The position numbers were made by a program, and so were the translations under genes. 64,000 nucleotides of DNA from positions 55,231 through 119,230 of the forward strand of contig CAIVZM010000007.1 in the NCBI GenBank assembly GCA_903910385.1, in the 5' to 3' direction. The stretch's first letter is position 1. Each line of letters begins with the position of its first letter. This DNA comes from an uncultured Armatimonadota bacterium. GTDB taxonomy: Bacteria > Armatimonadota > Armatimonadia > Armatimonadales > Armatimonadaceae. Positions 1 through 8,559 of the stretch are shown here, in pieces. The notes beneath the pieces were generated by a model. That model made no database searches. It was not told where the DNA came from and worked only from the letters and a program-made list of their open reading frames with translations.

Positions 1-1053
1 TGTGGAAAGTGGCGCGATCTAGCGTCTGAATATGTCGAAGGCACACTTCCTCCGCCGATGCGTGAGGTGATGGCGAATCACGTTAAGACCTGTCCTTCTT
101 GTCAGGAAGACGAAAAAATTCTGCACGGTCTCTACGCAGCGATGAGCGACCTGCCGGAAGTAGACCCTCCGTCCTTCTTTGCGGATAAAGTGATGGCGCG
201 GATCGAGCGGGAACAGGCAGCCGGTCCGTGGTGGCAGCGCATGCTGGCGGGGCTTCCCAATCTGGGACGTACCGTCTTTGGTGTTGGTCTTGCTTCGGCG
301 GCGGCAGTCGCTGTCGTCTGGTGTATCAATCGCCCGGTCAACGTCAACTCCCTGTTGAAAGCGACATTGATGCCCGATGCGGCTAGCTTGAGCATTACCG
401 GTTCTCCCCTGCCGCGTCTCCGCGTCATCGAGAGTCATGATTTACGGGAGGGGAAAACCTACGGATTCAGGTTCCGCATCGAAAATTCGGATTCCGGCAA
501 TGTCCGTGTATATGTCCCGAACGCCGCCAAGTCCGTTTACTCCTTCCCTGTCAACAAGCAAGAGACCAGTCCCGTTTATTTGCCACTGGCGCTCGCCCGT
601 GATCAGAAAACGTTGGCGCTGACAATCGATTGGGAAGCCAATATCCCGAACGCACAATCCGGGAAGCAGGAAATGGCGCACTCACGAGCGCTGGTTGTCC
701 CGCTTCCGCAAGCGGCGAACTCAGTGGATGAACGTCTCACAATGGACTTGCCGGAAATGCGACTCGCGGATGCAGTCCGAATGATGGCGGGCGAGTACGG
801 CGCTGCTGTCGCGATGGAAGATATTCAGTTTTCCGAAAAGGTTCGTTTGACGGCGAAAAATGAAACCCTTGTCGAAGCCCTGCAACGACAACTGTCTCCC
901 CTCGGCTTGAAGATCGAATTCAGCGCGAATGGCATTGCAATTCAGAAAGCGACAGCGCCTTCGGCGAGCCTTTCAGAGACTGCCACTTCTGCGCCCGCTC
1001 GCATCGCGCCTGCGGAGTCCAAAACGTCCGAAGCGGGCAGCGCCACACCCTGA
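1..1053 (+). CDS. zf-HC2 anti-sigma factor with periplasmic STN-like domain (5' partial)
   Basis: The reading frame is open from the first base of the window, so the gene starts upstream; the ATG at 58 is internal. The frame begins with Cys and continues to an H-x3-C-x2-C zinc-finger motif (HVKTCPSC), the signature of zf-HC2 anti-sigma factors that hold an ECF sigma factor at the membrane. A single hydrophobic segment follows (about 300-350 nt, GVGLASAAAVAVVW). The remaining ~230 residues should be outside the cytoplasm. Near the end (about 730-950 nt) is a block resembling STN/secretin-N or the FecR C-terminal domain (LADAVRMMAGEYGAAVAM ... LVEALQRQL), followed by an Ala/Ser/Thr-rich tail. 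The cognate sigma gene is presumably just outside the window. The family is clear; the STN-like assignment is by pattern only. Confidence 0.8.
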   Translation, partial: CGKWRDLASEYVEGTLPPPMREVMANHVKTCPSCQEDEKILHGLYAAMSDLPEVDPPSFFADKVMARIEREQAAGPWWQRMLAGLPNLGRTVFGVGLASAAAVAVVWCINRPVNVNSLLKATLMPDAASLSITGSPLPRLRVIESHDLREGKTYGFRFRIENSDSGNVRVYVPNAAKSVYSFPVNKQETSPVYLPLALARDQKTLALTIDWEANIPNAQSGKQEMAHSRALVVPLPQAANSVDERLTMDLPEMRLADAVRMMAGEYGAAVAMEDIQFSEKVRLTAKNETLVEALQRQLSPLGLKIEFSANGIAIQKATAPSASLSETATSAPARIAPAESKTSEAGSATP

Positions 1054-1073
1054 TTGAGAATGACGGCTGAAGC

Positions 1074-2525
1074 GTGAAAAAACGTCTTTCGGAATTCGCT
1101 CGCGTCGCTGCCGATTTTTCGGCGCGGCGCGATTTATTTCGCCCCCTTTCCGAAGACGAACCGCGTGTAATAGTTGCCCTATCCGGCGGTCCTGATTCTT
1201 GCGCTCTGTTACTGGCGCTAATCGAAGGGGCAACAGAGGGTCTGACTCCACGCCCGGTCGCGGCGGCGCATTTCCATCATGGATTACGGGGCGCGGATGC
1301 CAATGCGGACGCCGCCTTTTGCGCGGCGCTGTGCGCACGATTACAAATCCCCTGTCTTATTGATATTGGGGCTGTTCCGCGAACCGGTAACGGCGCTTAC
1401 GCCAACGACACGGCACGTCGTATGCGTTACGATTCCCTCGTAGAAGCCGCCAGGAAACTTGGCGCCAATATCCTTGCAACCGCGCACACGGCGGACGACC
1501 AGGCGGAAACCGTACTGGGACGGGTTTTTAGAGGCGCCAGTGTCGATGGTATTGCCGGTATACCTGCACGACGATCACTAACGCCCGATTTGTTAGTGGT
1601 TCGCCCCCTTCTATTGCAACGACGCTCGGAAGTGGAAGCGTATTGTCACGCCAACGGAATTGTTCCACGGCATGACCCTTCAAACGACAAGGAAAACTTT
1701 CCTCGTGTCCGATTGCGCCGCCAGTTACCTGAACTCGCCACTCTGTACAATCCGAGATTAACAGAGGCTTTGATGCGTCTTGCGAATCTTGCTGCGGAGG
1801 ACGCAACGTATCTGACCGAAAAAGCGAACATTCTCTGGTCTGAAGCGGCGCTCATTGATGCACCGTCTCATGTAAGCCTTCAGGTTGCCCCCTTAAGGGA
1901 ATCACCTGCCGCTTTACGTCGTCGCGTCCTGCTACGCGCCATACGCCATGCCTGTGGAGACGATTCGGAGGAAGCGTCGACCTTCGCCTTTGTCGAACGT
2001 CTGGAAACGTTGCTACAAGGGGGGCGGGGTTCCGTCTCTTTACCCGGCGGTATAGAGGCGAATCTGGTTCAGAATAACCTGATCCTGAAAAAACCTGATG
2101 AATCCGTCGCCCCTCTATCTTTTAATGTCCCGTTGCCGGTTCCTGGGGATGCTCGAATTGAGAGTATCGATTTTGACTTGACATCTCAATGGATATCATC
2201 CAATGAAATGCCGCCGCGTGTCGCTCGCTCGCTCAATATAGCAATGGCGTTCGACGAGAAAGCATCGCTATTGATTCGACCGACACTGCCCGGCGAGCAT
2301 ATTGCGCCCCTGGGGATGAACGGAAGAACGCGTCGAATCCGGGATATGATGTCGGAAGCGGGTTGGTCCGCCTCCAGAAGAAATTCCGCTCCGCTTGTCG
2401 TTTGTGCAGTTACGGGGCGCGTCCTTTGGATCGTTGGTCTGGCGCAGGCGGAAGAGACCCGAGTTCTACCATCTACACAGCGTATTCTGTCTCTCAACGC
2501 CAGGTTCTGTCGCTGGATTCCATAA
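1074..2525 (+). CDS. tilS: tRNA(Ile)-lysidine synthase
   Basis: TilS attaches lysine to C34 of the CAU-anticodon tRNA-Ile using ATP, converting it to an AUA reader; this is an essential cytoplasmic step. The PP-loop SGGPDS lies at residues 37-42, followed by the conserved AAHFHHGLRG and ATAHTADDQAETVL stretches of the N-terminal ATP-binding domain. Residues ~400-470 contain the C-terminal TilS domain (RRIRDMMSEAGW, then VLWIVGLAQAEE). The length of 483 aa is normal for the full three-domain form. The start is a GTG 20 bases after the stop of the anti-sigma gene, so the two are probably co-transcribed. Confidence 0.95.
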   Translation: MKKRLSEFARVAADFSARRDLFRPLSEDEPRVIVALSGGPDSCALLLALIEGATEGLTPRPVAAAHFHHGLRGADANADAAFCAALCARLQIPCLIDIGAVPRTGNGAYANDTARRMRYDSLVEAARKLGANILATAHTADDQAETVLGRVFRGASVDGIAGIPARRSLTPDLLVVRPLLLQRRSEVEAYCHANGIVPRHDPSNDKENFPRVRLRRQLPELATLYNPRLTEALMRLANLAAEDATYLTEKANILWSEAALIDAPSHVSLQVAPLRESPAALRRRVLLRAIRHACGDDSEEASTFAFVERLETLLQGGRGSVSLPGGIEANLVQNNLILKKPDESVAPLSFNVPLPVPGDARIESIDFDLTSQWISSNEMPPRVARSLNIAMAFDEKASLLIRPTLPGEHIAPLGMNGRTRRIRDMMSEAGWSASRRNSAPLVVCAVTGRVLWIVGLAQAEETRVLPSTQRILSLNARFCRWIP

Positions 2526-2557
2526 AAACCCTGACTCTTCAGACGATATGTGTTAAA

Positions 2558-2965
2558 ATGTCTTCAACGATGTCATCCGAAGCCAGTGAAGCCCAGACGA
2601 CCATCTCCTCCGACGAAAGTCACGCCGCTAAAACGCGTGTCATTCGAAAGCGACGTCGCACTTCGAGCTCCAAATCACCGACAAACCAGAATTCGTTCGG
2701 TTTTCGCTCCTTCCTGCTGACCATTGTGCTGCTTCTCATCCTCGGTTCTTTTCTGGGGGTCAACCCACAGCAGATCATGACAGATCTCAATAAAGGTCTG
2801 CATCTTTCGGATTTGTGGAAAAATTTCCGCTGGGAAACAGGCTTGTTGATCGTCATTGCCATTATTATGATCATCATGATGATTCCGAATGCAGAAGATC
2901 GAATTCTACGTTTCCTTGGTCTTCGCAAAAAACATGATCGCTCCCATAGAGATACGATTTCCTGA
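2558..2965 (+). CDS. small two-TM membrane protein, unknown function
   Basis: A 135-residue protein with a Ser/Thr-rich, basic N-terminal ~50 residues (RVIRKRRRTSSSKS). Two hydrophobic helices follow (FLLTIVLLLILGSFLGV and LLIVIAIIMIIMMIP), separated by a short amphipathic stretch. The tail is basic with two histidines. An in-frame extension upstream would run inside tilS; the ATG at 2558 or 2570 is the likely start because the recognisable protein begins there. No domain family is recognised. It sits 32 bases after tilS on the same strand. It could be a small envelope or stress membrane protein, but nothing in the sequence gives a function. Confidence 0.6.
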   Translation: MSSTMSSEASEAQTTISSDESHAAKTRVIRKRRRTSSSKSPTNQNSFGFRSFLLTIVLLLILGSFLGVNPQQIMTDLNKGLHLSDLWKNFRWETGLLIVIAIIMIIMMIPNAEDRILRFLGLRKKHDRSHRDTIS

Positions 2966-2989
2966 GAACGCCTTATTTCCTTTTCGCAT

Positions 2990-3946
2990 ATGTTGACAAG
3001 CCTCAGGTTCCTGTCTCATAGTTTTGCCGAGATGCGTTCTCGCGTCCCTACGACGACAGCGTCCCTCGTCCCGCTTTTGATCTACCGGGATATTGTGGAT
3101 GCGACCGCACAGACAGTATTGAATCATCATCATGATTTTTGCTCTCTGTATCTGGTTCGGCGAGGTAGCGGAATCCATGTGATCGACGGGGTAGAGTTCG
3201 CCGTCGCTCGTGGAGATGTTTATGTCATGGGCGTCGGAATGCCTCACTACTTCCACTCTGGCGATCATCTGGAAACTGATACCATCCATTTCTCCCCAAC
3301 TATTTTCGATCGTGAAACGCTGGAAATCCTGATTGGGACTCCAGGCTTTCACTCCCTGTATATCGGCGATGATGTTCTGGAAAAAGACCCGGAATCCGCC
3401 AGAGTTTCCGCAGAGCGATCTGAGGCGCGACGATGGTTGCATCTCACTCCCGCCGCTTATGCACAAATCGAAGGGGAAATGACGGAACTGAGAACGGAAT
3501 ATCTGCGAGGCAATTCTGAAAGCGCTCTTCTGATCCGTTCGTTGTTCGTTCGTCTTCTGGTGCATCTCTCCCGTTTTTATACGGAATATGCAGCGCGAGA
3601 AAAACGTCACGCTGAAGTGAATGGGCATGAAAGAACCGTCGCCGCCGCCGTCCGCTTCATGGAGGAGAAATTCGCCTCTCCCCTTCGTATCGAGCAGGTC
3701 GCCGCGCATGTCTATCTTTCCCCGGATCGCTTCACAGAGGTTTTTGCAGCGGCGATGGGACGCACTCCCCGGGACTATTTACGACATCTGCGCCTCGAAA
3801 GAGCGAAAACCTTGCTGACCGGAAGTCAGGTTCCCATTTCAGAGGTTGCACGGCTTTCCGGCTTCGGAGAAGCTCCCTACTTCACGAGGGCGCTCCGCGC
3901 GGCGACAGGACTGACGCCTCGAGCTTACCGTAACCAGAAATCCTGA
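2990..3946 (+). CDS. AraC-family transcriptional regulator
   Basis: The N-terminal half (residues ~30-150) is a cupin-type sensing domain (HHHDFCSLYLVRRGSGIHV, then GDVYVMGVGMPHYF), as in AraC/RhaS-like regulators of sugar use. The C-terminal ~100 residues hold the double helix-turn-helix (IEQVAAHVYLSPDRFTEVF and ISEVARLSGFGEAPYFTRAL, ending LTPRAYR). The ligand cannot be read from sequence. No good ribosome-binding site is seen at 2990 and an in-frame ATG at 3032 is possible. The gene converges with folE2 and a hairpin lies between them. Confidence 0.88.
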   Translation: MLTSLRFLSHSFAEMRSRVPTTTASLVPLLIYRDIVDATAQTVLNHHHDFCSLYLVRRGSGIHVIDGVEFAVARGDVYVMGVGMPHYFHSGDHLETDTIHFSPTIFDRETLEILIGTPGFHSLYIGDDVLEKDPESARVSAERSEARRWLHLTPAAYAQIEGEMTELRTEYLRGNSESALLIRSLFVRLLVHLSRFYTEYAAREKRHAEVNGHERTVAAAVRFMEEKFASPLRIEQVAAHVYLSPDRFTEVFAAAMGRTPRDYLRHLRLERAKTLLTGSQVPISEVARLSGFGEAPYFTRALRAATGLTPRAYRNQKS

Positions 3947-3963
3947 CCGAACGATTTAAAAAT

Positions 3964-3994
3964 TAAAAACGCCCACGGCAAGAGCCGTGGACGT
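3964..3994 (-). terminator. rho-independent terminator after folE2
   Basis: CCACGGC (3973-3979) and GCCGTGG (3984-3990) form a 7-bp stem with a 4-base loop, extended by ACG/CGT across one mismatch. Read on the minus strand the stem is followed directly by TTTTT (complement of 3965-3969) and a second T-rich stretch. This fits an intrinsic terminator for folE2. The hairpin without a U-run may also slow transcription arriving from the AraC gene. Confidence 0.75.
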
Positions 3995-4034
3995 CGAAGT
4001 TTCGCTAAAGAACTAAAGAGCTAGAGAATAAGTC

Positions 4035-5051
4035 TTAGCAGACCAGATTCTGGAAGTCCATGAAATCCGCCTGCATGCCATTGGGGATTCCCCGGGCAAT
4101 AACGGCGACCGCATCATGAGAATGCAGGGATTCCAGATGAGCGCATGCGACTGTGAAGTCTTTGATACGCAAATCGGCATTCAGTTGCTCGTAGACCAGA
4201 CGAGCGGCGTCCTCGACAAACTTGATATAAGCTCCGTTCATCTCGGCGAACGCCTGCTCATCCTCCCGCTTGACCATGACCTGCGTCTCGGTATGCAACG
4301 CCTCGACCATATGCCGTTGTAAATCTTCGATGTTCAGAGTCCAGCCATCAGCGACTTCGATTTTGATGCGGGCTTTGCTTCGTTGCGAATGCGGTATGGC
4401 GTAAACGCCTCGCGTGTCGCGGGCATGCTCGCTCAATTCCGCCGAGCAGGGACAGGCGGAAGAATACACGAAGTCAAAATGGATAAATCGCTGTACGCGA
4501 TTATTACCATTAGCGACAATTTCGAAGGCGCAGTTGTAAAACTGGTATCCTTCCAGACCGCTCCGTAGACTTTTCTGGATCATGGGATAGGAAAATCCCA
4601 CTCGCAAACGCGCCTGTAAACTCGGCAACTTCTCCTGATACGCCCGAACGATTTCACGCATGGTTTCCAGAGAGAATTCTGCATCCTTGTAATCATAAAA
4701 CGAACGGACGATGCGGGACATATTGATGCCCTTCTGATCCGCTTGCAGGGATACAGTCCCGGTGATGGTCGCCTGCAAGGTAACTGCGGAGCCATCCTCC
4801 ACCGCAAACTTCAGCGGAAGATGAAAGCCAGAGACGCCTACCTGAGGAATGGGGACATTCGCCCCCTCGACGGCATCGACAGCTTCCTGCATATCCGGGA
4901 GGCTGTTGCGATAATCCTCGTCCGGGACGAAGTTCGCATCGTAGTCCTGTCGTAACTCCGGCAATTCACGCCCGGCGATACGATGAAGATACATTTTCTT
5001 ATTGCGGACCTGATTAACCGATTCCGCACCATTTTCTGAAATAGTAATCAC
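4035..5051 (-). CDS. folE2: GTP cyclohydrolase IB (FolE2 type)
   Basis: FolE2 converts GTP to 7,8-dihydroneopterin triphosphate, the first step of folate and of queuosine/deazapurine synthesis. It is the metal-flexible alternative to the zinc enzyme FolE. Recognisable blocks are [17 protein letters not shown] (~107-113) and the catalytic-site stretch [10 protein letters not shown] with Cys200 and Cys202, followed by HSQRSKARI. At 338 aa it is longer than typical FolE2 (~260-310), mostly from the N-terminus; the ATG at 4994 (MYLHRIAG) is an alternative start. It lies 168 bases downstream of the two-domain PTPS gene on the same strand, an arrangement suggesting a shared pterin or preQ0 pathway. 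Confidence 0.92.
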   Translation of the reverse strand: MITISENGAESVNQVRNKKMYLHRIAGRELPELRQDYDANFVPDEDYRNSLPDMQEAVDAVEGANVPIPQVGVSGFHLPLKFAVEDGSAVTLQATITGTVSLQADQKGINMSRIVRSFYDYKDAEFSLETMREIVRAYQEKLPSLQARLRVGFSYPMIQKSLRSGLEGYQFYNCAFEIVANGNNRVQRFIHFDFVYSSACPCSAELSEHARDTRGVYAIPHSQRSKARIKIEVADGWTLNIEDLQRHMVEALHTETQVMVKREDEQAFAEMNGAYIKFVEDAARLVYEQLNADLRIKDFTVACAHLESLHSHDAVAVIARGIPNGMQADFMDFQNLVC

Positions 5052-5219
5052 TGTCTCGTTTTTCCTTTACCGGTCAGGCGGTTGGAACGATAACCGTAGG
5101 CGTTCAAAATTCCCTTATCGAACATTGTCCGAGAAAGAGACTAAGATACGCTTAGCTGACCGTCTCTCATTTTAATTTTCCAACAATCGGGCGTGTTGGA
5201 CACGCTTTTGTCCAGCGAT

Positions 5220-6089
5220 TCAAACGTCGAACGCAGGATCGCTCTCTCCGTAGTATTCGAACCAGTTGCGATCCGTTTCTCTTACCACTACTTTGTGCAG
5301 GCGGGCGGGTGAGGGTATTTTATCGCTCAGTATATCCCAGATGACTCTCGTCAGGTTTTCGGACGTCGGATTTATGCCTTCAAATTCCGCCGTGTCGTCA
5401 TTTAGAAATTTATGATCGAAACGACCTTCAATCTCCTTCGCCAGCACATTATCTAACACAGAAAGGTCGATAACCATTCCCGTTATTGGATCCGGTTCTC
5501 CGATGACGGTCACTTCGACGCCATAGTTATGACCATGTCCACGGGGGTTGTTACACTTTCCGAATATTTCTTTATTTTCGCTGTCCGATAATCTTGGCGC
5601 ATGCAAGCGGTGTGCGGCGGCAAAATCGAACGCCCGGGTCAGGGCTACCATATCGTTTATCTTTCCGTATACATCCAGACTCAGGGTCGCCCAGAGCGTT
5701 GGCGATTCCCAGAGCGTGACGCGCTTCAATTCCCCTGCCTGACTTCCCGCTTCCTGAAGAAATCTTTCTGCGATATAGCGGGCGATATTTTCCGTAGTGG
5801 GCAACGTCTCGGCGAAATGACAGACTTCGTAGTTCAGATGCTTATCCGCGATTGCGCCAACGACACGCTCTTTGAGGACTTTGTCAACGTCTGTCATGTT
5901 GACGACCATACCGGTGTCCGGATTGATCTCCCCTGCTACGGTCGCCTCGACAACATAATTATGCCCATGTCCCCATCGTGACGCCCATTTGCCAAACAGG
6001 CGTCGGTTCTCCTCTTCGCTTTTATCCGGCAGATAGTAAGCATGACCTGCCGCAAATGCGACCCGTCGCCGGAGATACATCTTTCCCAT
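5220..6089 (-). CDS. tandem two-domain 6-pyruvoyl/6-carboxy-tetrahydropterin synthase (QueD/PTPS) homolog
   Basis: Two PTPS domains in one chain, residues ~1-143 and ~147-289; typical family members are single domains of 120-150 aa. Both keep the three zinc histidines (H16, H41, H43; H160, H185, H187). The second domain keeps Cys179 in FGKCNNPRGHGHNY and the Asp225-His226 pair in FDHKFLND. The first domain has Trp35 where the catalytic Cys should be, and ADKHLN where DHKxLN is expected, so it is probably not a conventional catalyst. The product consumes dihydroneopterin triphosphate, the product of the adjacent folE2. QueD or a PTPS-like salvage role are both possible; no queC or queE is in the window. 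Confidence 0.88.
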   Translation of the reverse strand: MGKMYLRRRVAFAAGHAYYLPDKSEEENRRLFGKWASRWGHGHNYVVEATVAGEINPDTGMVVNMTDVDKVLKERVVGAIADKHLNYEVCHFAETLPTTENIARYIAERFLQEAGSQAGELKRVTLWESPTLWATLSLDVYGKINDMVALTRAFDFAAAHRLHAPRLSDSENKEIFGKCNNPRGHGHNYGVEVTVIGEPDPITGMVIDLSVLDNVLAKEIEGRFDHKFLNDDTAEFEGINPTSENLTRVIWDILSDKIPSPARLHKVVVRETDRNWFEYYGESDPAFDV

Positions 6090-6196
6090 TTTTATTTTGC
6101 GTTTTCCCTATATATCGAACATTAATCAACCGGTCAGGTTCCGAGATTCAGACAATTCTTTCGGCGAGGTATGAAGAATCTCATCATATGGCGCAA

Positions 6197-6241
6197 TGTG
6201 AAGATGATTAGTGTGAAGATGATTAATGTGAAGATGATTAC
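6197..6241. repeat. three tandem copies of a 15-bp unit
   Basis: TGTGAAGATGATTA plus one variable base occurs at 6197-6211, 6212-6226 and 6227-6241 with no other change. The array lies 108 bases upstream of the PTPS start, between it and the end of kdsC. A 15-bp period is about 1.5 helical turns. It could be slipped-strand expansion or a regulator-binding array. Confidence 0.9.
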
Positions 6242-6311
6242 AGATGACCAATCATTCATTACCGGAGAAGCTAAGACTTGAACGGATTAGCTCGCTGAAA
6301 CCGCGATACCG

Positions 6312-6887
6312 TTATTGCACCATTCCGATCGCCGGTATGGAGAGAGAAAGTAAGTAGGCGCCCAGAGCAGCATCGTAGTCACCTCGTGCGCGAAGAATCG
6401 CCTCAATAGTGTCACGAGCCGCGCCATCGCCACCGGCATGGGGCGCTATATAGTGGGCAAGCGCACGAACTTCTGCGACGGCGTTTGACGGCGCACATAC
6501 CGCCCCGGCAAGATGCATTGCGGGAATATCGTTCAAGTCATCACCCAGAAACGCGACTTCTTCTGGGAGAACTCCGGCGCGTAGCGTCAATTCCACAAAC
6601 GCAGTCGCTTTGTCCCGTGCGCCCTGTCGTAACAGGGAGACGCCGAGTTCACGAGCGCGTCGTTCGACGATGGTCGATTTTCTTCCTGTAATCCATCCGA
6701 TTTGTAAGTTAACCTGACGCGCAAGGACAATCCCCAGTCCATCATGGATATTGAACCGCTTCATTTCCTTACCGGCATCATCAAAATATACAGAGCCGTC
6801 TGTCAACGTCCCATCGACATCCATCAGAAGAAGCTTGATACGCACCAGGGACGCGAGTTGAGGCTCGAGGATAAGGTTTTCAGGCAT
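6312..6887 (-). CDS. kdsC: 3-deoxy-D-manno-octulosonate 8-phosphate phosphatase
   Basis: KdsC removes the phosphate from KDO-8-phosphate in lipopolysaccharide inner-core synthesis. It is a small C0-type HAD phosphatase. Motif I is LLLMDVDGTLTDG, motif II is WITGRKS, and the metal-binding motif IV is FLGDDLNDIPAM; the family stretch FNIHDGLGI is also present. The start is taken as the ATG at 6887, which overlaps the kdsD stop by eight bases (ATGCCTGA), showing translational coupling; an in-frame upstream start would lie inside kdsD. The C-terminal ~30 residues (DYDAALGAYLLSLSI) are less conserved. With kdsD it makes a KDO precursor pair. Confidence 0.92.
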   Translation of the reverse strand: MPENLILEPQLASLVRIKLLLMDVDGTLTDGSVYFDDAGKEMKRFNIHDGLGIVLARQVNLQIGWITGRKSTIVERRARELGVSLLRQGARDKATAFVELTLRAGVLPEEVAFLGDDLNDIPAMHLAGAVCAPSNAVAEVRALAHYIAPHAGGDGAARDTIEAILRARGDYDAALGAYLLSLSIPAIGMVQ

Positions 6888-7875
6888 CAGGCAATACAAT
6901 CCCCGCACGAACAAGGTCTTTCAGAGTGAGAATGCCGATGGGCTTCCCGTTCCCGTCCGTCACAACCAGATCACCGATTTTAACGCTGTCATGTTCGAAA
7001 CGATCCAATGCTTCTACAGCAAGACGGTCGGCGACAGTGGTGCGGGGCGCAGGCGTCATGGCATCCCGGACTGCAACATTCAATCCATCGCCGCCGAGAC
7101 GGGTCAGACATCGGCGCGTATCACCATCGCTTAAGACTCCCACCAGTTTACCGACATCATCCACGACACAGGCAAGCCCGGCTCCCGCACGTGTGATAGC
7201 GAAAAGAGCCGCCTGCACGGTCGCCGATTCAGATACGATGGCTATCTGGTCGCCGGTTCGCATTACATCCGCCACCCGCAACAGAAGGCGACGACCCAAT
7301 GAACCTGCCGGATGTAAGGCGGCATATTCCGTCTTTCCAAACCCTCTCGCCTCCATAACTGCAATCGCCAGAGCGTCTCCCAGTGCAATCATTGCTGTGG
7401 TTGAGGTCGTGGGCGCAAGCCCCAGAGGACATGCTTCACGCAGGACAGCGACATTCAGGACGATATCGGAGGTTTCCGCCAGAGTCGAAACAGGATTTCC
7501 TGTCATCCCGATCAGGAAAGCCGCACGACGACGCAACGAAGGAAGGATCGCACGTATTTCATCCGTTTCACCGCTGTAGGAAATCGCAAGCGCGGTATCG
7601 TCGCCAGTTACCATGCCCAGATCGCCGTGCAGAGCTTCGCCGGGATGCAGGAAAAGAGCAGGGGTTCCAGTGGAGGCAAGCGTCCCGACCACCTTACGCC
7701 CAATGTTACCGGATTTGCCCATACCGGTGACAACGACTCGTCCCTTGGTGCGCAGAACCATCTCGCAGGCGTCATCGAAAGACGAATCCAGTCGATCCGC
7801 CATCAATCGCAGGGCGTCCGCCTCTTCGTGCAGTACACGACGGGCATGGTCACGTGGCGTTACCAAATTAGGCAT
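6880..7875 (-). CDS. kdsD: arabinose-5-phosphate isomerase (SIS plus two CBS domains)
   Basis: KdsD interconverts ribulose-5-phosphate and arabinose-5-phosphate, the first committed sugar of KDO synthesis. The SIS domain spans residues ~35-175, with VVTGMGKSGNIGRK and the ASTGTPALFLHPGEALHGD block, which is nearly invariant in the family. Two CBS modules follow (~205-262 and ~272-331), ending GILTLKDLVRAG. The 331-aa length is standard. It overlaps kdsC by eight bases. The pair implies an outer membrane with LPS or another KDO-containing glycan. Confidence 0.94.
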   Translation of the reverse strand: MPNLVTPRDHARRVLHEEADALRLMADRLDSSFDDACEMVLRTKGRVVVTGMGKSGNIGRKVVGTLASTGTPALFLHPGEALHGDLGMVTGDDTALAISYSGETDEIRAILPSLRRRAAFLIGMTGNPVSTLAETSDIVLNVAVLREACPLGLAPTTSTTAMIALGDALAIAVMEARGFGKTEYAALHPAGSLGRRLLLRVADVMRTGDQIAIVSESATVQAALFAITRAGAGLACVVDDVGKLVGVLSDGDTRRCLTRLGGDGLNVAVRDAMTPAPRTTVADRLAVEALDRFEHDSVKIGDLVVTDGNGKPIGILTLKDLVRAGIVLPDA

Positions 7876-7911
7876 ATTCAGAGAATAGTATCATTCCTGT
7901 ACGAGCGATCG

Positions 7912-8556
7912 CTAACGAAGAGCGAACCGCAATAATCCACCCGCCAGAGTCGCACAGAGAAGCCCCGTGATGACCACATCAAGACGAAGACGACGACGTG
8001 CCGCCTGATACGCTGCAAAAGGTAAAAGTATGGATATCCCTATCAAAGAGAGTTCGGTCAGACCACGAAAAAAAGTTGATAGATTCCGGTACGTGACCAA
8101 TTCACGATAGGATAAACTGGAAAACGCCAGTGCGCGACGCATCGCTTCTTCGTAACCAATGCTTCCAGAGCCTGCAACAGTATCGCCGCCGAAATGTTGG
8201 GAGACCTTCGCAGTCGCCGCCAGCGCCATCGGAATGCCATGCATGATCGCCGCGAGTAGTGAAAAAATAACCGCCGCGAAAAAGAGGGTTCGCAGACGCG
8301 CTTCAAACTCGGAGTACAGGGGGAAGTATAGGAGTCGCCGCCCATTTATTTCCCGTCGCACCGCTTCGTGACGACGGGGATAGCGATCTTCGTCCAGATG
8401 CGCGTACACATCCCATAACGCTTCGGGAGAAAGTTCGCGCAAATATTGCTTGAACGCATCAATATCCCGTTCTTCGTCGATCATTGAGAGCGGTTCGGGC
8501 AGGTACAGAGGCGTTTCACCGGATGTCGCTGGCGTCATCGCATTCCCTTTCCGCAT
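7912..8556 (-). CDS. three-TM membrane protein, unknown function
   Basis: A 214-residue protein. The soluble N-terminal ~95 residues include DIDAFKQYLRELSPEALWDVYAHLDEDRYP, and three hydrophobic helices follow (LFFAAVIFSLLAAIMHGI; LIGISILLPFAAYQAA; VVITGLLCATLAGGLLRFAL). The ATG at 8556 is favoured because GAGG in the unusual repeated leader lies eight bases upstream. No family is recognised. The N-terminal segment, rich in acidic and aromatic residues, looks like a small alpha-helical interaction domain. It sits upstream of kdsD on the same strand. Confidence 0.65.
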   Translation of the reverse strand: MRKGNAMTPATSGETPLYLPEPLSMIDEERDIDAFKQYLRELSPEALWDVYAHLDEDRYPRRHEAVRREINGRRLLYFPLYSEFEARLRTLFFAAVIFSLLAAIMHGIPMALAATAKVSQHFGGDTVAGSGSIGYEEAMRRALAFSSLSYRELVTYRNLSTFFRGLTELSLIGISILLPFAAYQAARRRLRLDVVITGLLCATLAGGLLRFALR

Positions 8557-8559
8557 CAG

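Noticed and set aside
2906..3709. A 267-aa frame antisense to the AraC gene
   Set aside because: It is fully antisense to a well-supported regulator, with no SD or family signal.
5052..5219. preQ1 or THF riboswitch before folE2
   Set aside because: A hairpin exists (CTAAG-N5-CTTAG within AGAGA/TCTCT) but the conserved sequence of either riboswitch is missing.
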